NCBI GenBank assembly: GCA_002421995.1
Contig: DISP01000249.1
Span: 2,028 to 11,484, forward strand
Direction of reading: 5' to 3'
DNA length: 9,457 nucleotides
Source: Bacteroidales bacterium UBA6207
Lineage (GTDB): Bacteria > Bacteroidota > Bacteroidia > Bacteroidales > F082
Of this stretch, positions 1-6,097 are shown piece by piece; position 1 is the first letter of the stretch; each line of letters begins with the position of its first letter. The notes beneath the pieces were generated by a model. It was not told the DNA's origin. It made no database searches and was given only the letters and a program-made list of their open reading frames with translations. The translations under genes were made by a program, and so were the position numbers.

Positions 1-1
1 T

Positions 2-2065
2 TCAGCTTCTTGATTTGAAATACTCGTAAATTTTAATTTGCGAACGCACTGCATCATCTTCTTCACTGCGCATGCGGTAAGCATTCACCTCGGTACTGTC
101 GGCGTGATTGATCAGGCGAGCCTTGCAATTGTCGGCCAGCTGGATGTGGAGCATGTCATGCAGTTCGCGTTGAAGTTCGGGGTCTTCAACCGGACAAACC
201 ACCTCGAAACGATGATCGAGATTGCGAACCATCCAATCGGCAGAAGCAATATAATACAATGGTTTTGCGGCATTGGCAAAGACAAAAACCCGGCTGTGTT
301 CCAGAAAACGATCAATGATGCTAATTACTTCGATGTTTTCGCTCATTCCGGCCACACCAGGAATGAGCACACAAATGCCGCGGCAGATAATCTTGATTTT
401 CACGCCTGCCTGGCTGGCCTGATACAATTTGCTGACTAAAAGATCATCAACCAAACTGTTCATCTTAAGAATACACCATGCGTCCAGACCTGCTTTTGCA
501 TTGCGTATTTCGATATTGAGCAGCTTAAGGAAATGCTTACGGGTTGAATAAGGCGAGATCACGAGTTTTTTCAGCGCAGGCGGGCTATATGGAGCCTCAA
601 AAAGCCTGAACATCTGTCCTACCTCGAGGCCGATTTGTTCGTTACTTGTCAGCAAGCTGTCGTCGGCATACACCCTTGCTGTTGACTCGTTAAAATTGCC
701 GGTACTAATATTTGTATAATAAACATCGCCCTCGGCTTCTTTTCGGCGAATTAGCAAAAGCTTTGAGTGAACCTTCAATCCGGGGATGGTTTTTATGACC
801 TTCACACCCTCATCATGAAGTTTTTCTGACCAGAAAATATTTGCTTTCTCATCGAACCGGGCCTGCAGTTCGAGAAAAACGGTGACTGCTTTTCCGTTTC
901 TTGCAGCATTCACGAGCGCGTTGATCACGTTCGAATCGCGTGCTGCACGATAAAGCGTCATTTTAATGCTCCGGACTTTTGGATCAATTGACGCCTCGCG
1001 CAGGAGGTCAATGATGTGCATAAAAGTATGGTAGGGATAATGCAACATGATGTCTTTGGACCGTATCACACTAAAAATGCTTTGATAGGGGGGGAGGTCG
1101 GGATGTCGTAGTGGTGGCAAGGGTTTTGCCCATAAGTTCTCATCGCCGATATGCGGAAAGTCCATAAAATCGCGGAAGTTATGGTATTTCCATCCAGGAA
1201 TGAGAATGTCTTTTTTGTTGATTTTGAATTTTTTGAGAAGCATGTCGAGGATTTCGGCAGGCATATCGCGGTCATAAATAAATCTTACGGGAGCGCCGCG
1301 TTTGCGTTGTTTCAGGCTCTCGGCCATAATCTCAAGAAAACTTTTCGAAAGGTCGTTTTCGAGATCAAGTTCGGCATCACGCGTGAATTTCATGGAGTAG
1401 GCATCGAAAATGTCATAGTAAAAAGGAAGAAATATCTCCTCCAGGTTGTAGCGGATAATGTCGTCGAGCAACACAACCACCGACTCCACACCATCGTCAG
1501 GGAGTAAGAAAAATCTTGATACCCTGCTTGTTGGAACTTTCACGAGGGCATAATCATCTTTGATTTCCGGTTTTGAGCTCCTGAGCCGTACTACCAGATA
1601 AATTGAATTGTCGCGCAGACCCTGCACATCTTTGATTCCACTGAGCATGATAGGAAACAAAAAGGGCCTCACTGACTGGGTGAAGTATTTTTTCACCTGC
1701 CTGATCTGGTTTGCGTTCAGATCGCCAAAGCCAACAATGTTGAAGCCGTTGTCGCGCAGTTCGTCACGTACGGACATATAAGCATCCATGTATGCTTGCT
1801 CCTGCTGGTCAATGATTGCCCGAATGTGCTTGAGTGTTTTGGATGGGTCGTAGTTCAGAATCTCGTGTTTCTCTTTTTGCAACTCTTTTAAACGACGCAT
1901 GGTGGCAACCCTCACCCTGAAAAACTCATCACGGTTGTTGGAATAAATGCCCACAAAACGCAGTCGCTCAAACAGCGGATTTGTCTTGTCAGTTGCTTCC
2001 TGCAAGACCCTCGCGTTAAAGTGTAACCAGCTGATTTCCCGATTGATTAGTTGTAAATTATTCAT
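2..2065 (-). CDS. ppk1: Polyphosphate kinase 1 (PPK1)
   Basis: PPK1 reversibly transfers the gamma phosphate of ATP to inorganic polyphosphate through a phosphorylated histidine. Residues here are counted from an upstream ATG at 2098. Family landmarks are all visible: the N-terminal NREISWLHFN block (19-28), SNNRDEFFRVRV (53-64, ATP-binding Asn region), TLYRAARDS (381-389), LQARFDE (411-417), KVHSK with His444 (equivalent to the phosphorylated His435 of E. coli), STGNFNE, and EHSR with His601 (equivalent to His592). The gene is complete at 698 codons from 2098, normal for the family. I prefer the ATG at 2065 (687 codons): it leaves seven residues before NREISW, as in typical PPK1 proteins, and GGAGAAG lies directly upstream, though its spacing is short. 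The ATG at 2098 has no Shine-Dalgarno and would overlap sixA by 14 bases. It is cotranscribed with sixA. Family call is near certain; the start is open. Confidence 0.96.
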   Translation of the reverse strand: MNNLQLINREISWLHFNARVLQEATDKTNPLFERLRFVGIYSNNRDEFFRVRVATMRRLKELQKEKHEILNYDPSKTLKHIRAIIDQQEQAYMDAYMSVRDELRDNGFNIVGFGDLNANQIRQVKKYFTQSVRPFLFPIMLSGIKDVQGLRDNSIYLVVRLRSSKPEIKDDYALVKVPTSRVSRFFLLPDDGVESVVVLLDDIIRYNLEEIFLPFYYDIFDAYSMKFTRDAELDLENDLSKSFLEIMAESLKQRKRGAPVRFIYDRDMPAEILDMLLKKFKINKKDILIPGWKYHNFRDFMDFPHIGDENLWAKPLPPLRHPDLPPYQSIFSVIRSKDIMLHYPYHTFMHIIDLLREASIDPKVRSIKMTLYRAARDSNVINALVNAARNGKAVTVFLELQARFDEKANIFWSEKLHDEGVKVIKTIPGLKVHSKLLLIRRKEAEGDVYYTNISTGNFNESTARVYADDSLLTSNEQIGLEVGQMFRLFEAPYSPPALKKLVISPYSTRKHFLKLLNIEIRNAKAGLDAWCILKMNSLVDDLLVSKLYQASQAGVKIKIICRGICVLIPGVAGMSENIEVISIIDRFLEHSRVFVFANAAKPLYYIASADWMVRNLDHRFEVVCPVEDPELQRELHDMLHIQLADNCKARLINHADSTEVNAYRMRSEEDDAVRSQIKIYEYFKSRS

Positions 2066-2084
2066 CTTCTCCAATTTTTCTGTC

Positions 2085-2588
2085 TCATTCCAATCCATCT
2101 AAGAGTTTTGGGAATATAACAAACTTCACTTCGAAGTCTGCATTTTTAATCATATCCCAGCGATCGGTCTTGAAGTCAAGGCCCACAACACCCGAAGTAG
2201 GTAGCCAGTCAATGGATGGAACAAGGAACAAATTTACAAAATTGGTAAGTGCAGGATTGTGTCCAACAATAATTACTTCGTTATTTTTATCTGAGATGTC
2301 AATGAATTGATCAAAGATGTGCTCTCCATCGGCTGAATAAAGACTTGGCTCAATGAGAATTGCTTCTTTTTCAAGACCAAGGCCTACTGCAAGATATCCG
2401 GCGGTTTCTCTTGCTCTAAGCGCCGAACTGCTTATGATAAGATCTGGTTTGACTTTCTTTTTTTGGAGAAAATCAATAATTTTTCTGGTGCGCTTTTTGC
2501 CTTTCTCGAGCAAAGGCCTGTCATGGTCTGAAACTTCCGGAAAATCCCATGAAGATTTCGCATGCCGCACGATGTATAGTGTTTTCAT
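2085..2588 (-). CDS. sixA: SixA-type phosphohistidine phosphatase (histidine phosphatase superfamily)
   Basis: A 167-residue single-domain protein of the histidine phosphatase superfamily. The N-terminal IVRHAKSSW motif (residues 6-14) carries the nucleophile His9 with Arg8; the RHAKS form is characteristic of SixA rather than phosphoglycerate mutases. SSALRARET (54-62) supplies the second arginine region and VGHNPAL (108-114) the second catalytic histidine, His110. The length fits the small SixA class. SixA of E. coli removes phosphate from phosphohistidine on signalling and phosphotransfer proteins; the substrate here is unknown. The stop codon lies about 20 bases before the preferred ppk1 start (or overlaps the alternative start by 14 bases), so the two are almost surely one operon. 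PPK1 turns over through a phosphohistidine, which makes a functional link attractive but unproven. The start is the only ATG that precedes the RHAKS motif closely. I see no perfect TAnnTTTG box upstream. Confidence 0.93.
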   Translation of the reverse strand: MKTLYIVRHAKSSWDFPEVSDHDRPLLEKGKKRTRKIIDFLQKKKVKPDLIISSSALRARETAGYLAVGLGLEKEAILIEPSLYSADGEHIFDQFIDISDKNNEVIIVGHNPALTNFVNLFLVPSIDWLPTSGVVGLDFKTDRWDMIKNADFEVKFVIFPKLLDGLE

Positions 2589-2652
2589 CTGTTTTATTAT
2601 TTAAGTGTTCAGATGGTTAAGTTTGAATAAATTTGTACTAATTTTTCGATAA

Positions 2653-2672
2653 AACATGATTTTGGTCATGTT
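2653..2672. repeat. Perfect inverted repeat upstream of sixA, possible operator
   Basis: AACATGA and TCATGTT are perfect 7-base complements around a 6-base spacer. The TGA-N6-TCA core resembles the general geometry of Crp/Fnr family sites, though not the Crp or Fnr consensus itself. Its centre is about 74 bases upstream of the sixA ATG. A near-match promoter box reading leftward (TAGTTTTA, plus coordinates 2681-2688) sits just beyond it, which would put the repeat at the transcript start, but that box is imperfect. A weak RNA hairpin or chance in AT-rich DNA are alternatives. Confidence 0.35.
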
Positions 2673-2784
2673 AAATTCATTAAAACTATTTACCCGGCTT
2701 GTAAAATTATGCAGACTTGTTGAAATACAGTGATATAGATGGTTAATAAATTGTAAAGCAATACTTTCGGTATCTAACAATTTA

Positions 2785-2804
2785 ATATACAGTTTGTTGT
2801 ATAT
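2785..2804. repeat. Perfect inverted repeat in the sixA / MOSC-MogA intergenic region
   Basis: ATATACA and TGTATAT are perfect 7-base complements with a 6-base spacer. The repeat lies about 80 bases upstream of the TACTTTTG promoter box of the MOSC-MogA gene and about 200 bases upstream of sixA, so it could serve either divergent gene. It shares arm and spacer length with the repeat at 2653-2672 but not its half-site sequence. It consists almost only of A and T, so chance is a serious alternative. Confidence 0.25.
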
Positions 2805-2878
2805 GTTGACACTGCTATCATAAATTAGAAATGAGCTATCTGTCATTTATCCAAACGCTCCGATTTTCCTGATTTTTG

Positions 2879-2886
2879 TACTTTTG
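2879..2886 (+). promoter_or_regulatory. Bacteroidota -7 promoter box (TACTTTTG) of the MOSC-MogA gene
   Basis: A perfect match to TAnnTTTG, the -7 element of the Bacteroidota housekeeping sigma factor. Transcription would begin near 2890-2892. This excludes the upstream in-frame ATG at 2876, which precedes the box, and leaves ATGs at 2906 and 2927 with leaders of roughly 15 or 36 bases. No clear TTG-type -33 box is present at the usual distance. Confidence 0.65.
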
Positions 2887-2905
2887 CTGTTTAGCAGAAA
2901 ATAGC

Positions 2906-3850
2906 ATGACGCAACATAAAAACAATATGACCGTGGTGTCGGTCAATATCTCAGAAGAAAAAGGGACGATAAAAAAACCGGTTGAATTCATCAGGCTTTT
3001 TAACAAAGGAGTTGAAGGTGATGCACATTCAGGAAGCTGGCACCGGATGGTGAGTTTGTTGGGTACGGAGAGTTTTGAGAAATTTGAGCTGGAAGCGGGT
3101 CGCAAGCTTGTTTATGGCGAGTTTGCCGAGAACATCACTACTTCGGGTATGAAATTGTATGAAATGGCTCCTTTCGATAAGTTGCATATCGGTGATGTGA
3201 GGCTCGAAATCACGCAGATAGGCAAGAAATGTCATGGCACGGCCTGCGCTATCTACACCGAAGTCGGAAGTTGTGTAATGCCAAAAGAGGGAATTTTCGC
3301 GAGGGTTTTGGAGGGCGGTGTTGTCAGGGCGGGCGATCGTATGACTTACCATCCCAGGATTTTTAAGGTGATGGTGATCACCTTGTCTGACCGCGCTTCG
3401 TCGGGTGAATACGACGACAAGAGCGGCCCGGAGATAAAGCAATCACTCCAGACTTTTTTTTCGATGAACCGTTGGCAGGCTACATTTGAAACCCATCTGA
3501 TTGCCGACGATCCGGTAGCTCTTGAAGCTTTGCTTGATAACGCTTCGCAAAATCATTTCGATATGGTTTTCACTACCGGCGGCACTGGCATCGGCCCGCG
3601 CGACTTTAGCCCTGAAGTTGCAAAGAAAAAACTCGATATGGAAATACCGGGCATCATGGAAGCGATTCGTATGAAATTTGGCAGTGAAAAACCCAACGCT
3701 TTGTTAAGCAGGGGAGTAGCCGGATTGATGAATGGGTCATTTGTGTATGTTTTGCCCGGAAGTGTGAAAGCCGTAAGGGAATATATGGGCGAAATTGTGA
3801 AGACATTGCGCCATTTACTTTTTATGCGTGCCGGTATTGACAATCATTAA
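2906..3850 (+). CDS. MOSC domain fused to MogA/MoaB-type molybdopterin domain
   Basis: A two-domain protein related to molybdenum cofactor. Counting from the ATG at 2927, residues 1-145 form a MOSC domain, with KGVEGDAH (27-34), GEFAENI (64-70), the IGKKCHG block with the conserved Cys102, and FARVLEGG (124-131). Residues 147-300 form a MogA/MoaB-like domain, with VITLSDRAS (150-158), the molybdopterin-binding TTGGTGIGPRDFSPE (216-230) and VLPGSVKAV (275-283). MogA adenylylates molybdopterin before metal insertion; MOSC domains are sulfur carriers or cofactor binders, as in the Moco sulfurase C-terminus and YiiM. The fusion suggests coupling of late cofactor steps, which is inference. The start at 2906 gives 314 residues; 2927 (307 residues) is equally plausible because neither has a Shine-Dalgarno. 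An ATG at 2876 lies ahead of the promoter box and is rejected. No other cofactor gene is in the window, and the gene is followed by a separately promoted division gene. Confidence 0.9.
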   Translation: MTQHKNNMTVVSVNISEEKGTIKKPVEFIRLFNKGVEGDAHSGSWHRMVSLLGTESFEKFELEAGRKLVYGEFAENITTSGMKLYEMAPFDKLHIGDVRLEITQIGKKCHGTACAIYTEVGSCVMPKEGIFARVLEGGVVRAGDRMTYHPRIFKVMVITLSDRASSGEYDDKSGPEIKQSLQTFFSMNRWQATFETHLIADDPVALEALLDNASQNHFDMVFTTGGTGIGPRDFSPEVAKKKLDMEIPGIMEAIRMKFGSEKPNALLSRGVAGLMNGSFVYVLPGSVKAVREYMGEIVKTLRHLLFMRAGIDNH

Positions 3851-3896
3851 ACCAAGAAATTCGGGCCTCTGAAACGAAAGTCATGCTTCATTTCAT

Positions 3897-3904
3897 TACT
3901 TTTG
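3897..3904 (+). promoter_or_regulatory. Bacteroidota -7 promoter box (TACTTTTG) of the DivIC-like gene
   Basis: A perfect TAnnTTTG match, and the same octamer (followed by GC) as at 2879-2886. It ends 13 bases before the ATG at 3918, giving a leader of under 10 bases. It implies that the gene can be transcribed independently of the MOSC-MogA gene, whose stop is 47 bases upstream of the box. No terminator is visible between them, so read-through is also possible. Confidence 0.6.
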
Positions 3905-3917
3905 CGCAGCTATCATC

Positions 3918-4220
3918 ATGAAAAAGATTTACAAACATCTGTCACGCTTCAAGTACCTTTACTTTCTGATTGCATTCGGGGTATGGATGCTGTTTTTTGA
4001 TCAGAATAACTTTTTCAATCAGATGAAACTTAAAACAAACCTGCGAAACCTGGAACATCAAAAAAGGTTTTATCAGCAGGAGATCAAGAATAATCAGCAG
4101 CTTATCGAACGCTTTCAGTATGATTCACTTTTTATGGAGCAGTATGCAAGGGAAAAATACCTGCTCAAAAAAGACAATGAAGTTATCTACCTGATTGTTG
4201 AGGAGGAAAAGAGTAAGTAA
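3918..4220 (+). CDS. DivIC/FtsB-family septum formation initiator
   Basis: A 100-residue bitopic membrane protein of the septum formation initiator family (FtsB in Proteobacteria, DivIC in Firmicutes). A short basic cytoplasmic N-terminus (KKIYKHLSRFK) precedes one membrane segment at about residues 13-27 (YLYFLIAFGVWMLFF). A coiled-coil stretch rich in Leu, Gln, Lys and Asn follows at about 34-66. The C-terminal block MEQYAREKYLLKKDNEVIYLI (73-93) is the most recognisable part of the family. These proteins pair with FtsL-type partners at the division site and help activate septal cell-wall synthesis. Length and architecture are normal. It has its own promoter box at 3897-3904 and is convergent with the DUF1858 gene. 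I leave the symbol blank because the sequence does not decide between the DivIC and FtsB names. Confidence 0.88.
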   Translation: MKKIYKHLSRFKYLYFLIAFGVWMLFFDQNNFFNQMKLKTNLRNLEHQKRFYQQEIKNNQQLIERFQYDSLFMEQYAREKYLLKKDNEVIYLIVEEEKSK

Positions 4221-4254
4221 CTCCATGTCTCTTAACCGAAGACGTGACTTATAG

Positions 4255-4287
4255 TATTGATTTAAAGTTTTTTAACATGAATCAATA
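4255..4287. repeat. Inverted repeat between convergent genes, possible weak terminator
   Basis: TATTGATT and AATCAATA are perfect 8-base complements separated by 17 bases, with a nested TAAA/TTTA pair and a run of six T in the loop. It lies between the ends of the convergent DivIC-like gene (4220) and DUF1858 gene (4296), where a bidirectional terminator is expected. The stem has only two G:C pairs and no T tract follows it on either strand, so it is not a canonical intrinsic terminator. Confidence 0.35.
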
Positions 4288-4295
4288 AATCGCGA

Positions 4296-4823
4296 TTATA
4301 GTGCTGCCATAAAAAAATACACCTTAAACTGTTGCCCGAAATCTTCTTCAATGAAATGATTAAAACCCAGACTGCTGGCTTTGTCAATCAGCGGGGCAGG
4401 TAAAAATGGTGCTTGCAGGCAGTAAACCTGATCCTTTGAAAGCTTTCTAAGATCTGCGATTACCTGATTTACGGGGTGTTCTCCTCTCGCCAACAGCTCG
4501 GAGGCATCCAGTCCGGGCAATGCCACTTGCGTGTTTAGCCATGCAGGCTTTTGTCTGTTGCATGATGAAGATACTGCAATGCTTTCGGTGTTTTGCCCAA
4601 CTTCCTGACGAAGCCTGTTTATCAAATCTTCTGTTTTGACGTTTCCGATGGCAGCGGCCTGCTGCAGGGAGGTGATTTTGGCCACTGTTTTGCGCAATAT
4701 CGGATTTCGGAGTTTAACAAAGGCGGGAACATAACTTATGAGCACTTCTTCCAGCTGCGGATATGTTTCGATCAGCTCAAGCACCTTTGTCTTTGGACTG
4801 ATAATAAGTTGATTTTTTTCCAT
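4296..4823 (-). CDS. DUF1858-DUF2249 two-domain protein, partner of the hemerythrin gene
   Basis: A 175-residue soluble protein with two small domains. Residues 6-75 match DUF1858: ISPKTKVLELIETYPQLEEVLIS, then NPILRKTVAKITSLQQAAAIGNVKTEDLINRLR. Residues 104-171 match DUF2249: GLDASELLARGEHPVNQVIADLRKL, then a C-terminal GFNHFIEEDFGQQFKVYF; this fold resembles the TusA sulfur-carrier type. Cysteines are at 88 and 135. Such domains recur beside hemerythrin, ScdA/RIC iron-centre repair and NO-related genes, so a redox, NO or iron-sulfur role is likely, but no reaction is established. The ATG at 4823 follows the upstream stop after one base (TAA-A-ATG), which argues for translational coupling. 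An ATG at 4886 would overlap the upstream gene by 62 bases and add 21 residues that match no part of the domain. Confidence 0.87.
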   Translation of the reverse strand: MEKNQLIISPKTKVLELIETYPQLEEVLISYVPAFVKLRNPILRKTVAKITSLQQAAAIGNVKTEDLINRLRQEVGQNTESIAVSSSCNRQKPAWLNTQVALPGLDASELLARGEHPVNQVIADLRKLSKDQVYCLQAPFLPAPLIDKASSLGFNHFIEEDFGQQFKVYFFMAAL

Positions 4824-4824
4824 T

Positions 4825-6057
4825 TTATTTCGAATAAGATAAGATTCTTTGTTCGCCTTCAAGGGCTCTGTAATTTGAGATGTCATGCGAAACCTCCAGT
4901 GTGCCTAGATAATTTCCGTTTTCACCGTGCAATGCAAAGTACTCTATATGAATCATTTGACCTTTCATATTAATCCAGAATGGAGCTCTGTTTGCTTTTC
5001 CGGTTTTAAAATCATCAATAATTTTATCAACGATATGCGCACTTGCGGGAGGGTGGCAATGACGTACATCACGGTTCAAAATTGCACGATTGCGCTGAAA
5101 AATTCGTTCGCTTCCCTGTGAAAAGTATTTCACTTTATCGTCTTTATCCACAAAAGTCATGTCCACAGGCAAAGTATTCAAGATGGCAAGAAGTTCCTCA
5201 ACCGAGAATCCACCAGAAGGCAGCTTTATGTGCGCGCCGTTTTTGTTCATTTCCTGCAATGAATTATTACCTGCCCAAACCGGTTTCCAAAATGTAGTTG
5301 GGTCATATAGGCAAAAACCAATCTCAAGCGACTGTTTTTGAACCTCATACCAATCTGGTTCGGTGAGAGCATCGAGGGTCATGGGTAACAGAATCTCTTC
5401 TTCTTTTATGATCATGTCCAAAACACCCATCACTGCCGGTTGCAATATCATTTCTGAAGCTGCAATGAGCTCGTCGCTGCTAATTGATGGCGTTTGCAAC
5501 AGCTCAATTGACCCTTTGACAAGTTCCCTGATTTCGTCGTGTTTGCCCCACATCACTTTGGGAGGTCCGGTGATTTCCTGTTTTTCAAGGAAAGGGAAGA
5601 TCAGGTATTCTTTGCGCTGGTAATGCTTGTCAACATCAAGCAGACTATTGTAATGACCTCTTAGCTTTAAAACCGTTTTTGCAGTTTCATCTTCATTGTT
5701 CGTGTCAATACTTTGAATTATGGTTTTGATCTCGTTGCAAAGGCTTTTCAATGCTTCATTCTCTCTCAGAAAGGTGTCAACAGGATGCCCGTCGGGAATG
5801 TCTTTTCTGGACGATGCGCCAATATTTCCATGCAAAACTGCCGAATGTGCATCGCATAGCCGTAGCACTTCTTCCACCGGAAGACCTTCGCTGATGAGTT
5901 CCTGCTCCACTTCAACAACCTCTCCGTAAGGAATATGACTAAGACTTTGCATCAATTCATATTTGACTTCTTTTTCTGAAACGCCGTTGTGAAGTTTCAA
6001 AATCAGTGCTTTAAGCCTTGATTTTCTTTCCTTGGAATTATTTATTAGCTCACTCAT
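4825..6057 (-). CDS. DUF438-hemerythrin-PAS sensor-like protein
   Basis: A 410-residue cytoplasmic protein with three regions. DUF438 spans about 10-78 (SRLKALILKLHNGVSEKEVK, then SHIPYGEVVEVEQELISEGL). A hemerythrin-like HHE domain spans about 88-230, with candidate diiron ligands His91, His136, His145, Glu150 (HYQRKEYLIFPFLE), His173, Glu176 and the 219-221 Glu cluster. A C-terminal PAS domain spans about 283-396, with the signature VRHCHPPASAHIVDKI (331-346) and WINMKGQMIHIEYFAL. Hemerythrin domains bind O2 or NO at a diiron site and PAS domains sense ligands or redox state. There is no kinase, DNA-binding or cyclase output domain, so any signal must pass by protein contact or the protein handles the gas or iron itself. 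The first in-frame start is TTG at 6072, but it overlaps the promoter box (6070-6077); ATG 6057 is the sensible start. It forms an operon with the DUF1858-DUF2249 gene. Confidence 0.9.
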   Translation of the reverse strand: MSELINNSKERKSRLKALILKLHNGVSEKEVKYELMQSLSHIPYGEVVEVEQELISEGLPVEEVLRLCDAHSAVLHGNIGASSRKDIPDGHPVDTFLRENEALKSLCNEIKTIIQSIDTNNEDETAKTVLKLRGHYNSLLDVDKHYQRKEYLIFPFLEKQEITGPPKVMWGKHDEIRELVKGSIELLQTPSISSDELIAASEMILQPAVMGVLDMIIKEEEILLPMTLDALTEPDWYEVQKQSLEIGFCLYDPTTFWKPVWAGNNSLQEMNKNGAHIKLPSGGFSVEELLAILNTLPVDMTFVDKDDKVKYFSQGSERIFQRNRAILNRDVRHCHPPASAHIVDKIIDDFKTGKANRAPFWINMKGQMIHIEYFALHGENGNYLGTLEVSHDISNYRALEGEQRILSYSK

Positions 6058-6069
6058 ATATTTTTTGCA

Positions 6070-6077
6070 CAAAATTA
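6070..6077 (-). promoter_or_regulatory. Bacteroidota -7 promoter box (TAATTTTG) of the hemerythrin operon
   Basis: Read on the minus strand this is TAATTTTG, a perfect TAnnTTTG match. It ends 12 bases before the ATG at 6057, so the leader is very short (about 8 bases) and the transcript is nearly leaderless. It overlaps the alternative TTG start at 6072 and so argues against it. The place of a -33 box is taken by the inverted repeat at 6098-6119. Confidence 0.6.
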
Positions 6078-6097
6078 AAAATAGAAAACAAGTAATT

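Larger units (their letters stand above)
2589..2878. other. Non-coding gap between divergent sixA and MOSC-MogA genes
   Basis: This AT-rich stretch of about 290 bases separates two divergent transcription units. It holds the palindromes at 2653-2672 and 2785-2804. It also has two plus-strand TAnnTTTG matches, at 2618-2625 (TAAGTTTG) and 2628-2635 (TAAATTTG), which face no nearby gene and may be chance. A leftward open frame of 81 codons (2601-2846) crosses it but has the composition of random AT-rich DNA and I do not accept it as a gene. No tRNA, riboswitch or strong hairpin is evident. Confidence 0.6.

Noticed and set aside
38..439. 133-codon plus-strand open frame
   Set aside because: It lies wholly antisense to ppk1, whose frame is clearly coding; no domain pattern is seen in the translation.
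1088..1094. Run of seven G within ppk1, considered as a slippage or phase-variation site
   Set aside because: The frame is intact, the run encodes the ordinary Pro-Pro of PPPYQS-like sequence, and PPK1 is not a surface or contingency gene.
2806..2830. TTGACA resembling an E. coli -35 box upstream of the MOSC-MogA gene
   Set aside because: No matching -10 follows at the right spacing, and this phylum uses TAnnTTTG promoters; a perfect one occurs at 2879-2886.
2601..2846. Leftward 81-codon open frame just upstream of sixA
   Set aside because: It is rich in Asn, Ser, Thr, Ile and Phe as expected of random AT-rich DNA, matches no family I know, lacks a well-placed Shine-Dalgarno and a promoter box, and spans two palindromes. 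A conservation test could rescue it.
3029..3442. 137-codon minus-strand open frame
   Set aside because: Antisense to the MOSC-MogA gene and without recognisable motifs, so a by-product of coding composition.
3454..3461. Run of eight T in the MOSC-MogA gene, considered as a frameshift site
   Set aside because: It encodes Phe residues between the two domains in an uninterrupted frame; both domains are complete.
4256..4286. TTGAT and ATCAA half-sites resembling an Fnr box
   Set aside because: The half-sites are about 20 bases apart rather than four, and they lie between convergent gene ends where no promoter is needed.
4593..4973. 126-codon plus-strand open frame
   Set aside because: Antisense across the junction of the hemerythrin operon; composition and lack of motifs indicate a shadow of real genes.
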